Shown here: positions 8,721 to 17,124 of the stretch, one piece after another | Layout: each line of letters starts with the position of its first letter | How positions within the stretch are numbered: position 1 is the stretch's first letter | NCBI GenBank assembly: GCA_035293805.1 | Contig: DATGMD010000061.1 | Coordinates: 47,168 to 111,167, forward strand | DNA: 64,000 bases | Source: JAJPHF01 sp035293805 | GTDB taxonomy: Bacteria > Chloroflexota > UBA6077 > JAJPHF01 | Direction of reading: 5' to 3' | Position numbers and translations under genes: made by a program | Notes under the pieces: generated by a model | Seen by the model: only the letters and a program-made list of their open reading frames with translations | Told to the model about the DNA's origin: nothing | Databases searched by the model: none

Positions 8721-8795
8721 AGGGTCCTCCCTTTCTGGCAGTCTGGTCTCGGATCAGACCCGCCCCACGCGGGCCTGCCCCTCCCCCTCGGTTGG

Positions 8796-9266
8796 CTACG
8801 CGCGAGCCGCCGCCGGCCCCGGGTCAGCGCGCTGGCCCTGACAGCCGGGGCACTCGCCGTAGAAGTCGAGCCGGCGACCCGTCACGCGGTAGCCACTGCT
8901 GGCAGCCGCGGCCGCGAGGGCCATGCGCAGCTCGGCTGGATCGAAGTCGTCGATGCGCCCGCACCGGGTACACACCAGGTGCGGGTGCGGCTCGGGGGTA
9001 CGAGCGTCGTAACGGTTGCCCCCCCCCGCGAACTCCAGCTCGACGATCTCGCCCAATTGCTTGAGCACGCTGAGCGTGTTGTAGACGGTGGCGCGGCTGG
9101 TCGAGCGGCACCGCCGGCGGGCTTGCGCGTAAAGCTGCTCGACACTCGGATGCTCAGCGGACGCCGCTAGCACGCGCAGCACCGCCTCGCGCTGGGGCGT
9201 GAGCCGGTGGCCCTTCCGCGCTAGCGCGTCGGCAAGCGCCGCGTACCGCTGTGTCTCCGCCGCCAT
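8796..9266 (-). CDS. Fur/PerR family transcriptional regulator
   Basis: The 156-residue protein begins with a winged-helix domain (KGHRLTPQREAVLRVLAASAEHPSVEQLYAQARRR...SRATVYNTLSVLKQLGEIVEL). The dimerisation and metal domain follows, with the HPHLVCTRCGRIDDF metal and CxxC site and a second CPGC pair near the C terminus for structural zinc. Known members sense peroxide, iron or zinc and repress nearby genes. Placement directly upstream of rubrerythrin favours a PerR-type peroxide sensor, but Fur cannot be excluded from sequence. A 15-base palindrome at 9287-9301 just upstream of its own start is a likely operator, so autoregulation is expected. Confidence 0.9.
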   Translation of the reverse strand: MAAETQRYAALADALARKGHRLTPQREAVLRVLAASAEHPSVEQLYAQARRRCRSTSRATVYNTLSVLKQLGEIVELEFAGGGNRYDARTPEPHPHLVCTRCGRIDDFDPAELRMALAAAAASSGYRVTGRRLDFYGECPGCQGQRADPGPAAARA

Positions 9267-9286
9267 CGTCTAGAATTAGTCCAATC

Positions 9287-9301
9287 TTAGAATAAGTCTA
9301 A
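9287..9301. promoter_or_regulatory. Putative Fur/PerR operator palindrome
   Basis: The sequence TTAGAATAAGTCTAA is an inverted repeat (TTAGA-N5-TCTAA) 20-35 bases upstream of the regulator start. It sits in a short AT-rich island that stands out from its GC-rich surroundings and includes a second TTAGT/TCTAGA-like segment at 9270-9280. The size and symmetry fit a Fur-family box overlapping the promoter. Binding is inferred from position and symmetry only. Confidence 0.65.
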
Positions 9302-9509
9302 ACCAAGGATAGCGAGTCCCGCCGGGGGGCGTCAAGAGGCGCGAGCCGTATTTCCCGGCCTGCCGCGTCCCGCGTCCGCGCCGGCGCGGGCCCGTCCACT
9401 GGCGCCGGCGCGCGCCGGCCAGGTACAACCGCTATAGTGTCTTTACGGATTCAGGCCTGCCCGCGGACGCCGCGCGCCCGCCGCGCGGCGCGGTAAGGAG
9501 GAGGTCCCC

Positions 9510-9908
9510 ATGGCAAAGACCTTCCGGCAGATGGTCGCCGAGGCGCGCGACGCGGTGACGGTGCTCAGCCCACAGGATGCCCAGCAGCGCATGCAGCAGG
9601 ACCCGAACGCGCTCGTCGTCGACGTGCGCGAGCCGACCGACCTGCAGCCCCTCGGCGTGATCCCGGGCGCCGTCAACGTGCCGCTGGGCGTCCTTCCCAT
9701 CAAGGCCGACCAGGAGCTGCCCGAGCGCATGCGCGACGAGCGCCTGCAAGACCGCGGGCGCGCCGTCATCACGACTTGCGGCGGCGGCGGCCAGGCGGCG
9801 CTGGCGGCGAAGCTGCTCAAGGACATGGGGTTCACGAACGTGGCGATGATCGACGGCGGCACCACCGGCTGGAAGAACGCCGGCCTGCCCGTCGAGGGCG
9901 GCAGCTAA
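9510..9908 (+). CDS. Rhodanese-like domain protein
   Basis: A single 132-residue rhodanese domain: DPNALVVDVREPTDLQPLGVIPGAVNVPLG (the CH2A-type start), then the active loop VITTCGGGGQAALAAKLLKDMGFTNVAMIDGGTTGW. Cys90 would carry the persulfide. The family loop is usually CxxxxR; here the sixth position is Gln95 and the loop is four Gly, so sulfur transfer may be altered. It is soluble and cytoplasmic. A good ribosome site (AAGGAGGAGGTCCCC) precedes the ATG, and a TATAGT -10-like hexamer lies at 9433-9438. It is monocistronic and ends at a strong hairpin shared with the converging small gene. Confidence 0.9.
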   Translation: MAKTFRQMVAEARDAVTVLSPQDAQQRMQQDPNALVVDVREPTDLQPLGVIPGAVNVPLGVLPIKADQELPERMRDERLQDRGRAVITTCGGGGQAALAAKLLKDMGFTNVAMIDGGTTGWKNAGLPVEGGS

Positions 9909-9924
9909 CCGTTCGCCCGTTCCC

Positions 9925-9971
9925 GGCAGCACAAGAGGGACGCGCCTACGGCGCGTCCCTCTTGTGCTGCC
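9925..9971. terminator. Perfect 22-bp-arm bidirectional hairpin
   Basis: Two perfectly complementary 22-base arms (9925-9946 and 9950-9971) enclose a 3-base loop. The element lies between the rhodanese gene and the converging small acidic-protein gene, where a two-way terminator would be placed. The same architecture, with unrelated arm sequence, recurs at 17035-17082, 35359-35405 and 57657-57704. Confidence 0.8.
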
Positions 9972-9980
9972 AGCCAGCTA

Positions 9981-10208
9981 CTATTCGATGCGCCCCTCGC
10001 CCTTCTGGTGGGCGCCGCGCTCCAGCGCCTCCTCGTAGGCCTTGGCCGTGCCGGCCGGCATCTTCGCCCGCTCCGCGGCCTCCTCCTCCTCGGGGGTCGG
10101 CATGCGGTCAGGGCCCGCTGCCCGGTGGGCATCGCGCTCGTTCGCCAGATGGGCTTCCTTCTTGGCGCCCGGGTCGCGGAAGTCGGTGCTCTGATCGCGC
10201 TGCGCCAT
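9981..10208 (-). CDS. Small highly charged protein, 75 aa
   Basis: The product is almost entirely hydrophilic, rich in Glu, Ala, Lys, Arg and Asp (for example PTPEEEEAAERAKMPAGTAKAYEEALERGAHQKGEG), with no Cys, Trp or membrane segment. It is predicted to be disordered or helical. Proteins of this kind are often stress or desiccation related, but I do not recognise a family and assign no function. The ATG was chosen for the near-ideal leader AGGAGGTTAGGACG. It is monocistronic and ends at the shared hairpin. Confidence 0.7.
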   Translation of the reverse strand: MAQRDQSTDFRDPGAKKEAHLANERDAHRAAGPDRMPTPEEEEAAERAKMPAGTAKAYEEALERGAHQKGEGRIE

Positions 10209-10426
10209 CGTCCTAACCTCCTGTCGTGCTCGTAGGGGCTCGCCCCGGCGAGATACGCAGGCTGCATGCCACCGCCGCCTGCCAGGAAGGCCCCGCTGCG
10301 CCTTGACACGTTGCGAGGCGCGGGGCATAGTTGCGCGACCAACCGAGTTGCTGTCCTGGCCGGTGCGCCGCTTAGCGCCGACGGCCGCGCCAGGGGCGGG
10401 CCGCACACCGCCGCGGGAGTACGCTG

Positions 10427-11536
10427 ATGAGCGCGCTGGGTTTTCCCGTCGTCGACGCCGACGGGCACGTGCAGGAGCTGAACATCGACTGGGCCGCGCG
10501 CATCGCGCCGTCCGTGCGCGAGCGGGCGCCCCGCGTGGTCCCCGACAACCGCGGCTTCCCCCGCCTCCTCGCCGAGGGCAAGCTGTGGCCGAAGCCGGAG
10601 GGACGCGGCACCGGCCAGGCCGGCGGGGCGCGCAGCCGTCGCCCGGCCGAAACGACCGGCATGCACGACCCCGTGCGGCGCCTCCAGGACATGGACCTCG
10701 AAGGAATCGACCTGGCCGTGCTGTTCGGCACGAGCGTGTTCCTCAGCCTGCCGTTCTTCGACGACGCCGAGCTGGCCGCTGCCACCGCGCGCGTCTACAA
10801 CGACTGGCTCGCCGAGTACTGCGCCGCCGACCCCGCGCGCCTCAAGGGCGTTGCGCTCGTGCCGATCCAGGACCCGCCCGCCGCCGTAGAGGAGCTGCGC
10901 CACGCCGTGCGCGACCTCGGCTTCGTCGCCGTCGGCACGCCGGCCCACAGCGGCGGCCGCAACCTCGACGACCCGGCGCTGGAGCCGTTCTTCGCCGAGG
11001 CCGAGCGCCTCGGCGTGCCGGTCTGCGTCCACGTCGGTGCCGGGCGGCCCGCCGCGGCCGCCGACCGCTTCACCAACGCCTACATGGTCCATGTCGTCAC
11101 CCACGCCTTCGAGCAGATGATCGCCGCGCTGTGCATCGTGTCGGGCGGCGTGCTGGAGCGCCACCCCAACCTCCGCGTCGCCTTCCTCGAGGCCGGCGCC
11201 GGCTGGGTCCCCTACTGGATCGAGCGGCTCGACGAGCACTACGAGTACATGCAGCCGTGCGTGCCCTGGCTCACCCGCGAGCCAGGCGAGTACATGCGCT
11301 CCGAGCAGTGCTACTACTCGTTCGAGCCCGACGAGCGCACCCTTCCGTGGGTGCTCGGCATGCTGGGCGAGGACCGGGTCGTCTTCGCCTCCGACTACAA
11401 CCACAGCGACTGCAAGTTCCCCAACACCGTGCGCGCGATGGTCGCGCGCGACGACGTGTCGCTCGCCCAGAAGCGCAAGCTCATGTGCGACAACGCCCTC
11501 CGCCTCTACGGCCTGGCGGTGCCGGCGGCGCGGTAG
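10427..11536 (+). CDS. Amidohydrolase-2 family metal-dependent hydrolase/decarboxylase
   Basis: The 369-residue protein has the TIM-barrel pattern of the amidohydrolase-2 branch: VVDADGHVQE at the start (D-x-D-x-H in place of HxH), VCVHVGAG in the middle, HAFEQMIAALCIVSGGVLERHPNLRVAFLEAGAGWVPYWIERLDEHYEY, and the FASDYNHSD metal-binding segment near the C terminus. Characterised relatives are non-oxidative aromatic-acid decarboxylases or lactone and amide hydrolases. The lipoprotein binding protein starts only 24 bases downstream, so the pair is probably one transcript and the enzyme may act on what that protein captures; that is inference. The precise substrate is unknown. Confidence 0.9.
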   Translation: MSALGFPVVDADGHVQELNIDWAARIAPSVRERAPRVVPDNRGFPRLLAEGKLWPKPEGRGTGQAGGARSRRPAETTGMHDPVRRLQDMDLEGIDLAVLFGTSVFLSLPFFDDAELAAATARVYNDWLAEYCAADPARLKGVALVPIQDPPAAVEELRHAVRDLGFVAVGTPAHSGGRNLDDPALEPFFAEAERLGVPVCVHVGAGRPAAAADRFTNAYMVHVVTHAFEQMIAALCIVSGGVLERHPNLRVAFLEAGAGWVPYWIERLDEHYEYMQPCVPWLTREPGEYMRSEQCYYSFEPDERTLPWVLGMLGEDRVVFASDYNHSDCKFPNTVRAMVARDDVSLAQKRKLMCDNALRLYGLAVPAAR

Positions 11537-11559
11537 CGGCGGACTTGTCGGAGCACGAG

Positions 11560-12810
11560 ATGCGTTGCGCGCCTCAGCCTGACCTCGCACGATCCTGGCG
11601 CGGCGCCTGCCAGCGTCGGCCCGGCCGGCGCGACACCGCGCGGCCCCGGCCGGCCGCCGTAGGGGCGCGATTCGGCGCGCGCGCCGGCCGCGCGTCCACC
11701 CGCCGCGCGCCCGCCGCCCCCATCCTGGCGCTCCTGCTCGCGCTGGCGCTCGGCCTCACCGCCTGCGGCCCGGCCGCCGCGCCGGCGCCTGTCGCCCAGC
11801 CCGCCGATCCCGGCGGGAGCCCGGCCAGCGCACCGGCCGCGGCCGCCCCGGCGGCGAGCCCCGCCAGCCCCGCGCCGCCCGCACCCGTGTCGTTCGTCCT
11901 CGGCCTCAGCTCCATCTCGCCCACGAACGGGAACATCCAGGCCACCAAGGACGCCGGTATCTTCCTCAAGTACGGGCTCGACCCCGAGCTTCAGTACATC
12001 GGCGGCGGCACGAACTCGATGGCCGCGCTCGTCTCGGGCACCGTGCCCGTCCTGGTCGGCGGCGTGCCGGCGTTCGTCAGCGCCGCGCTGGAGGGCGCCG
12101 ACGTCGCCGTGATCGCCGTCCAGAGCAACCGCTTCGACTACTATTTCGTGACCACGCCCGACATCCACCGGCCCGAGGACCTGCGCGGCAAGGCGGTGAG
12201 CGGCACGCGCAAGGGCGCGCTGGCCGACACCGCCATCCGGCTGGTCCTGCGCCAGTGGGGGCTGGAGCCCGACCGCGACGTCACGATCCTGCCGGCCGGG
12301 GCGGGCAACGACGCGCGCACGGTGGCGCTCGTCAACGGCGCCGCGGTCGGCACGGTGCTGAACGTGCCCCTGCCCGCGCCCATCGCCCAGGGCAACTTCG
12401 CCGTGCTGGCCGACCTCACGAAGCTAGACCTCGCCTACGCCAACAACGGCGTCGCCGCGCGCCGCGGCGACTTGGCGCGCGAGGCCGACTTCTACGACCG
12501 CTTCATGCGCGCCTACGTCGAGGGCATCCACTACTTCAAGACGCATCCCGACGAGGGCGCGCGGGCCATCGCCGAGTGGGCCAAGATCGACGACCCCGAC
12601 TACGCCCGCGCCGCCTACGAGTTCTACGCGCCGCAGCTCCCGCGCGTGCCCGTGCCCACGCCCGGCGCCATGCAGGGCGTGCTCGACTCGCTCGTCGAGG
12701 AGCAACCCTCCGCGAAGACCGCCAACCCCGACCGCCTCGTCGACCTGAGCCTCGTCCAGCAGCTCGACGCCAGCGGCTTCGTCGACCAGCTCTACGCCCA
12801 GCCGCCCTAG
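11560..12810 (+). CDS. ABC transporter substrate-binding lipoprotein (NMT1/THI5-like)
   Basis: A basic leader is followed by a hydrophobic segment and lipobox (LALALGLTAC), then an Ala/Pro linker. Two-lobed binding-protein features come next: SFVLGLSSISPTNGNIQATKDAGIFLKYGLDPELQYIGGGTNSMAALVSGTVPVLVGG, then PEDLRGKAVSGTRKGALADTAIRLVLRQWGLEPDRDVTILP. The C terminus (PTPGAMQGVLDSL..., LVDLSLVQQLDASGFVDQLY) is typical of the family. The lipoprotein would be anchored outside the membrane and deliver a small ligand to an ABC importer, but no permease or ATPase gene is nearby. The ATG follows GGAGCACGAG; the 50-residue N-terminal region before the membrane segment is unusually long, so translation may begin further in. 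Confidence 0.88.
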   Translation: MRCAPQPDLARSWRGACQRRPGRRDTARPRPAAVGARFGARAGRASTRRAPAAPILALLLALALGLTACGPAAAPAPVAQPADPGGSPASAPAAAAPAASPASPAPPAPVSFVLGLSSISPTNGNIQATKDAGIFLKYGLDPELQYIGGGTNSMAALVSGTVPVLVGGVPAFVSAALEGADVAVIAVQSNRFDYYFVTTPDIHRPEDLRGKAVSGTRKGALADTAIRLVLRQWGLEPDRDVTILPAGAGNDARTVALVNGAAVGTVLNVPLPAPIAQGNFAVLADLTKLDLAYANNGVAARRGDLAREADFYDRFMRAYVEGIHYFKTHPDEGARAIAEWAKIDDPDYARAAYEFYAPQLPRVPVPTPGAMQGVLDSLVEEQPSAKTANPDRLVDLSLVQQLDASGFVDQLYAQPP

Positions 12811-13172
12811 CCCGCCCACGCCCGCCTGACCCGGGCAGCGCGGGCTCATCACGGCGGCAGCCGGCGTCACTGCCTGTCCATTCCGGACGGCAGGGCGCCT
12901 CGAGGAGTGGATTCACGCGGCAGGGGCCGCCGCATCGCCCATGTTGGAGAGCGCGCGCGGGCGGCCCGCAACGCGCGCGGCCGGCCTCTGAAAAGGGCAG
13001 GTTGCCCGCAAGGCGAGCGGCCGCCGAGTCGTAGGCACGGGTTTTAGCAGGCTGTCGTCGCGTAGGGGCGGGTCTCGTGGCCGCCGGCGGCCCGCAGGCC
13101 GCAGCCCCCGGCGTCCGCCGGCCGCTCAGCCCGGCGGCATACCGCTATAGATCAGCCGACGGGGAGGGCATC
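12811..13172. other. Intergenic stretch without a gene
   Basis: No open frame here has a ribosome site or protein-like composition. An imperfect hairpin (CTGCC-T-GTCC / GGAC-GGCAG, 12870-12893) lies 60 bases after the substrate-binding gene and could end its transcript. A TATAGA hexamer at 13146-13151 is a possible -10 for the glyoxalase gene that starts at 13173. Confidence 0.4.
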
Positions 13173-13604
13173 GTGGACCCGCGCATCAGCATGATCACGC
13201 TAGGCGTAGCCGACCTGGAGCGCGCGCTGCGCTTCTACCGCGACGGGCTGCGCTTCCCGCTCTCCAGCGCCAGCGTGGACGGCGTCGTCGCCTTCTTCCG
13301 CACCGGCGGCCCCGTCCTCGCGCTTTGGTCGCGCGCCGCGCTCGCCGCGGACGCGCACCTGCCGCCCGACGGCTCCGGCTTCGCCGGCATCGCGCTCGCG
13401 CACAACGTGCCCAGCCGCGAGGCGGTCGACGCCGTGCTCGCCGAGGCGGTCGCCGCGGGCGGGCGGTTGCTGAAGGCTGGCACGGCGGCCGACTGGGGCG
13501 GCTACTCGGGCTACTTCGCCGACCCCGACGGCTACCCTTGGGAAGTCGCCTGGAACCCCGGCTTCCCGCTGGCCGCCGACGGCAGCCTCCAGCTTCCCGC
13601 GTGA
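13173..13604 (+). CDS. VOC family (glyoxalase/bleomycin resistance-like) protein
   Basis: One vicinal-oxygen-chelate unit of 143 residues: ISMITLGVADLERALRFYRDGLRFPLS opens the first beta-alpha-beta-beta-beta module, and GGYSGYFADPDGYPWEVAWNPGFPL closes the second, with the conserved FxDPDGxxWE segment carrying a likely metal-binding Glu. Members are metal-dependent lyases, dioxygenases or antibiotic-binding proteins, and the ligand cannot be told from sequence. The GTG start was chosen because GGGGAGGGCATC precedes it and the domain begins six residues in; an upstream in-frame ATG lacks a ribosome site. It is monocistronic. Confidence 0.85.
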   Translation: MDPRISMITLGVADLERALRFYRDGLRFPLSSASVDGVVAFFRTGGPVLALWSRAALAADAHLPPDGSGFAGIALAHNVPSREAVDAVLAEAVAAGGRLLKAGTAADWGGYSGYFADPDGYPWEVAWNPGFPLAADGSLQLPA

Positions 13605-13673
13605 CCGGGTCGCGCATAATACCGGGGTAGGGCCGCGGCCGGGCGCGGTCGCGGCGCCGAATGAGGAGCGGCC

Positions 13674-15023
13674 ATGCGCCGGCGCGCGCTGCTCAAGGCG
13701 CTGCTCGCGGCGGCCGTCGTCGGCCTGGGTGGGGGCGCGGCCCCGCCCGCCGACACTGCCTCGCTGCCGCGCGTCCGCGGGCCAAAGTGGCTCAGCGGGC
13801 CCTCGCTGCCGCGCGTCCTCGACCAGGCCGTGCCCGCGGTCCTGCTGCTCGACCCGGCGGCGCTCCAATCCCTCCGCGACGCTAGCCTGGCTACCCCGAG
13901 TGACGGCCGCGCCACCGCGGCCGGCGGCGAGGCGCCGCACCGCTCGCCCGATCCCGCCCTGGCGGCGCTCGGCCGCGCGGCCGACCGCGCCCTGGCCGCC
14001 GGCCCCTTCTCCGTCATGGACAAGACCGCTACCCCGCCCAGCGGCGACCCCCACGACTACTACAGCGTCGGCCCCTATTGGTGGCCGAACCCCGACACCC
14101 CCGACGGCCTCCCCTACGTCCAGCGCGACGGCGAGGTCAACCCCCAGTCCCGCGACAACACCTACGACTTCGCCGCCCTCGACCAGCTGACCAAGAGCGT
14201 CGGCACCCTCGGCGTCGCCTACTACCTCACGGACGACCCCCGCTATGCCGACCACGCCGCGCTGCTCATCCGCACCTGGTTCCTCGACCCCGCCACGCGC
14301 ATGAACCCTCATATGCGCTACTCGCAGACTGTCCCCGGGCGGCCCGGCGAGCGCGGCACGGGGATCATCGACGCCCGCCAATTCATCGCCGTGACCGATG
14401 CCGCCACGCTGCTCGGCGGCGCCCTAGCCTGGAGCGCGGCCGACGACGCGGCCCTGCGCGCCTGGTTCGCCGCCTTCCTCGCCTGGCTCCAGCAGAGCCC
14501 GGCCGGCCAGCAGGAGGCGCGCGCGCCGAACAACCACGGTAGCTGGTACGCCGCCCAGGTCGCCGCCTACGCGCTGTTCACGGGCCAGGACAGCGTGGCG
14601 CGGCCGACCACGGCTGAGCGGGGCCCGGCGCTCATCGCCAGCCAGATCGAGCCGGACGGCCGCCAGCCCCGCGAGCTGGCGCGCACCCGCCCCTTCCACT
14701 ACAGCGCCTTCAACCTGGAGGCCCTGACGGCGCTGGCGCTGCTCGGCGCGCGCGCGGGCGTCGATCTCTGGGGTTACGAGACGCCCGACGGGCGCGGCAT
14801 CCGCGCCGCGCTCGACTACCTCGTGCCGTTTGCCACCGGCGCCGCGCCCTGGCCCTACCCCGATCTCGACTTCGACGGCCGCGCGCTAGCGCCGCTGCTC
14901 GCCCGCGCCGCCCGCGCCTACCCCGATGCGGGCTATGCCGCGCTCATCCCCCAGGCGTTCCCCGACGCCACGCCGCTCCAGCAGCTCTACCTCCGCCTCG
15001 GCGTCTGGTGGACACGCGGCTGA
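13674..15023 (+). CDS. Exported alginate-lyase-family protein
   Basis: The 449-residue protein starts with RRRALLKALLAAAVVGLGGGAA, a Tat- or Sec-type signal with a twin-Arg-like motif. The body matches the (alpha/alpha)-barrel alginate lyase family: DYYSVGPYWWPNPDTPDGLPYVQRDGEVNPQS (about 129-160), LLIRTWFLDPATRMNPHMRYSQTVPG, and the catalytic-groove signature NNHGSWY (286-292) with its Asn, His and Tyr. The function would be cleavage of a uronic-acid polysaccharide outside the cell. The real substrate may differ from alginate. The ATG follows GAGGAGCGGCC, and a CATAAT -10-like hexamer lies at 13615-13620. Confidence 0.87.
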   Translation: MRRRALLKALLAAAVVGLGGGAAPPADTASLPRVRGPKWLSGPSLPRVLDQAVPAVLLLDPAALQSLRDASLATPSDGRATAAGGEAPHRSPDPALAALGRAADRALAAGPFSVMDKTATPPSGDPHDYYSVGPYWWPNPDTPDGLPYVQRDGEVNPQSRDNTYDFAALDQLTKSVGTLGVAYYLTDDPRYADHAALLIRTWFLDPATRMNPHMRYSQTVPGRPGERGTGIIDARQFIAVTDAATLLGGALAWSAADDAALRAWFAAFLAWLQQSPAGQQEARAPNNHGSWYAAQVAAYALFTGQDSVARPTTAERGPALIASQIEPDGRQPRELARTRPFHYSAFNLEALTALALLGARAGVDLWGYETPDGRGIRAALDYLVPFATGAAPWPYPDLDFDGRALAPLLARAARAYPDAGYAALIPQAFPDATPLQQLYLRLGVWWTRG

Positions 15024-15031
15024 GCCCGCTG

Positions 15032-15835
15032 TCACAGCACGTAGCCGCCGTCGATCAGGACCGCGCTGCCCGTCATCGCCGCGGTGTGGTCGGAGAGCAG
15101 CCACACGATCTGCTCCGCCACCTCCTCGGCCGTCGCGTAGCGGCCCAGCGGCGTCGCCATCTTCGCCATCGCCTGGAACGCCGCCTCCTCGCTGCCCGCT
15201 TGCGCCACCAGGTCCTGAAACACCGGCACCGTCCGCCAGATCGGCGTGACCACCCCGCCCGGCAAGACGCTGTTCACGCGGATGCGGTCGCTCGCGCCCT
15301 CCTTTGCCGCCACCCGCGCCAACTGCAGCGCGCCCGCCTTCGACGCCGCGTAGGCCGACGTGCCGCTCTCTGCCTTCACCGCCGCGGCCGAGGCGACCAC
15401 CACGATCGCGCCGCCCCGCTGCCCCTGCTGCATCAGCCGCATACTCGTCCGCAGTGTCAGGAACGCGCCGTCCAGGTTCGTGGACAGGATGTGTCGCCAG
15501 TCAGCGAACGAGCGGTCCACGATCGCCCCGCCACCCGCCACGCCCGCGTTCGCCACCGCCAGATCGAGCCGCCCGAGCCGCTCCCCGATCAACGCCTCCG
15601 TCGCGGTCCAGGCCGCCTCGTCCACCACGTCGTGGGCGCGAATCAGCACCCGCCCCTGGGGCAGGGCCAGCTTACCCGCCACGCGCTCCAGGCCCGCCGC
15701 GTCCCGATCGACCAGCAACAGTCCGCCGACCCCCTCCCGCGCCAGTCGCAGCGCCGTCGCCGCGCCGATCCCCGACGCCGCGCCCGTAACCAAGGCCACT
15801 CGACTCGCGGCCTCCGCGAACAAGCTACTCGCCAT
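15032..15835 (-). CDS. Short-chain dehydrogenase/reductase (SDR)
   Basis: Classical SDR of 267 residues: the TGAASGIG nucleotide-binding motif near residue 17, LVDRD at the end of beta 2 with an acidic residue that favours NAD, the NAG motif in LDLAVANAGVAGGG, the active-site Ser in VVASAAAV, and the YAASKAG catalytic Tyr-Lys pair. The C-terminal GSAVLIDGGYVL is family-typical. It oxidises or reduces a secondary alcohol or ketone of unknown identity. A GTG two codons upstream (15841) sits seven bases from AGGAGG and may be the true start. It converges with the alginate-lyase-like gene with only eight bases between the stops. Confidence 0.92.
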   Translation of the reverse strand: MASSLFAEAASRVALVTGAASGIGAATALRLAREGVGGLLLVDRDAAGLERVAGKLALPQGRVLIRAHDVVDEAAWTATEALIGERLGRLDLAVANAGVAGGGAIVDRSFADWRHILSTNLDGAFLTLRTSMRLMQQGQRGGAIVVVASAAAVKAESGTSAYAASKAGALQLARVAAKEGASDRIRVNSVLPGGVVTPIWRTVPVFQDLVAQAGSEEAAFQAMAKMATPLGRYATAEEVAEQIVWLLSDHTAAMTGSAVLIDGGYVL

Positions 15836-15841
15836 TGCCAC

Positions 15842-16679
15842 GCCTGCGCCTCCTCGTCCCACCAGCGTAGTGGGGCCACCACCGCCTGCGCCGCGGTGCC
15901 GCGTGCGACCGTGACTAGCGCGCCGCAAAGATGGCACGTGCAGGGAGCCTGCGTCCGCAACGCGACCGGTCCTCGTGTCGTACGAACGGCTTGCTGTGCA
16001 GCGTGGGTGGCCGCGGTGTCGTCGGGGCGAGTGTCATGCCCGCCCGCGGCCTGTGGCGCAGCATCCGGCCAGCGCCACAGGCCGCCGCCCCGGCCTAGCC
16101 TGAGCGCTCAGCCCGACCGCAAGCCGCGATAACCCGCGCAGTAGGCGTGAGCAGTCCCCGAGTGAGGTCACCATCGTCGGGCCGCGGGGAGGGCCGCGAA
16201 GAGCCCGCTTGGCGGCCTCGGCAGGACGGGCGGCGGACGGTCAATCGGGTGCCCGCCCTGCCGAGGCCGCGACGGGTGGGGCTCGCGCCCGCCAGGCGCG
16301 GGCGCTGCCCCGGGATTGGCTCGGTGCCTGCAACCATCGTAGCCCGCCTCCAGCCCGGCTCGTAGAGGGCACGCCCCTCATTACGTCCCACGGCCCACCC
16401 TCACGCGGCCGGGGGCCTGCCCCCGGGGAGACCAGGGCGACGGCCCCAGCAATCGTGTAAAGCCACACCGCGCCGCGTCCCTCAACCGGTGCAACCCGCG
16501 TCCTCGCGCCGCTTGGCGGGTGCCAGGCAGTTTCAACCCCACCCAGTCCCCCAGCTGGAGATAGATTCCCCGAGCGTGGTGTAAAAGCGGAGCCTTGACG
16601 CCGGCGGCCCCCGTGTGCTTTCCCAAGGGTTGCCAAGACACCTACGGCAAGGAGCACACGATGGCCGACGAGAGGATGG
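15842..16679. other. Long non-coding stretch with inverted repeats
   Basis: No gene is supported in about 840 bases: the open frames on both strands have shuffled, Arg/Ala/Pro-rich products and no ribosome sites. A large imperfect hairpin occupies 16212-16270 (14 perfect pairs GCGGCCTCGGCAGG, then a mismatch and five more pairs). A second GC palindrome lies near 16287-16310. The last part (about 16620-16679) may hold further 5' remnants of the integrase that follows, but the reading frame is broken by a TGA at 16596-16598. The region looks like a decayed island edge next to tRNA-Sec. Confidence 0.45.
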
Positions 16680-17018
16680 CGCTTCGCTCGTCAAGCCGAA
16701 GCCCGCCTTGCGGCCGGGCCCAGGTGGGAAGATCATAACCTGATCTTCTGCACGGCGGTCGGGAGACCGCTGGATCCTGCACGGGTGAACGAGGCCTTCC
16801 ACCGGGCCTTGGCCGCGGCGTGCTTGCCGCGGCGCCCCCATGATCTCCGTCATTCCACGGCGACGACACTGCTCGCACTCGGCGTTCCGATGCACGAAGT
16901 CGCGGCTATCCGCGGGCACTGCAACACTGCGGTGACCTTGAGCATCTACGCGCACGCCTCCGTGAGCGGGCAAGCCGATGCGATGCGGCGCCTAGACGCC
17001 GTCCTGGCTGCTGTGTAG
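16680..17018 (+). pseudogene. Tyrosine recombinase (integrase) C-terminal remnant
   Basis: The frame reads RFARQAEARLAAGPRWEDHNLIFCTAVGRPLDPARVNEAFHRALAA, then HDLRHSTATTLLALGVPMHEVAAIRGHCNTAVTLSIYAH. These are the last part of the catalytic domain of phage-type integrases, with the box II Arg and His (HDLRH), the second His (GH) and the nucleophile Tyr (SIYAH) intact. The N-terminal SAM-like domain, box I Arg and the start codon are missing; the frame is closed upstream by a stop. A full enzyme would be around 350-400 residues. Its 3' end points at the 3' end of tRNA-Sec 107 bases away, the usual arrangement for an element that once integrated in the tRNA gene. Confidence 0.8.
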
Positions 17019-17034
17019 CCGGGTTGCTGTCAAA

Positions 17035-17082
17035 GGCCAAAATGGTGGCCCCGGCGGTTTCGCCGGGGCCACCATTTTGGCC
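17035..17082. terminator. Perfect 22-bp-arm hairpin between integrase remnant and tRNA-Sec
   Basis: Arms 17035-17056 and 17061-17082 are perfectly complementary over 22 bases around a GTTT loop. It begins 16 bases after the integrase stop and ends 42 bases before the tRNA 3' end on the opposite strand, so it can end transcription in both directions. It has the same arm length as three other hairpins in this window. Confidence 0.75.
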
Positions 17083-17124
17083 CCGTCCATGCGGGAACCT
17101 TGGCCCAAATACGCCAGAATCAGG

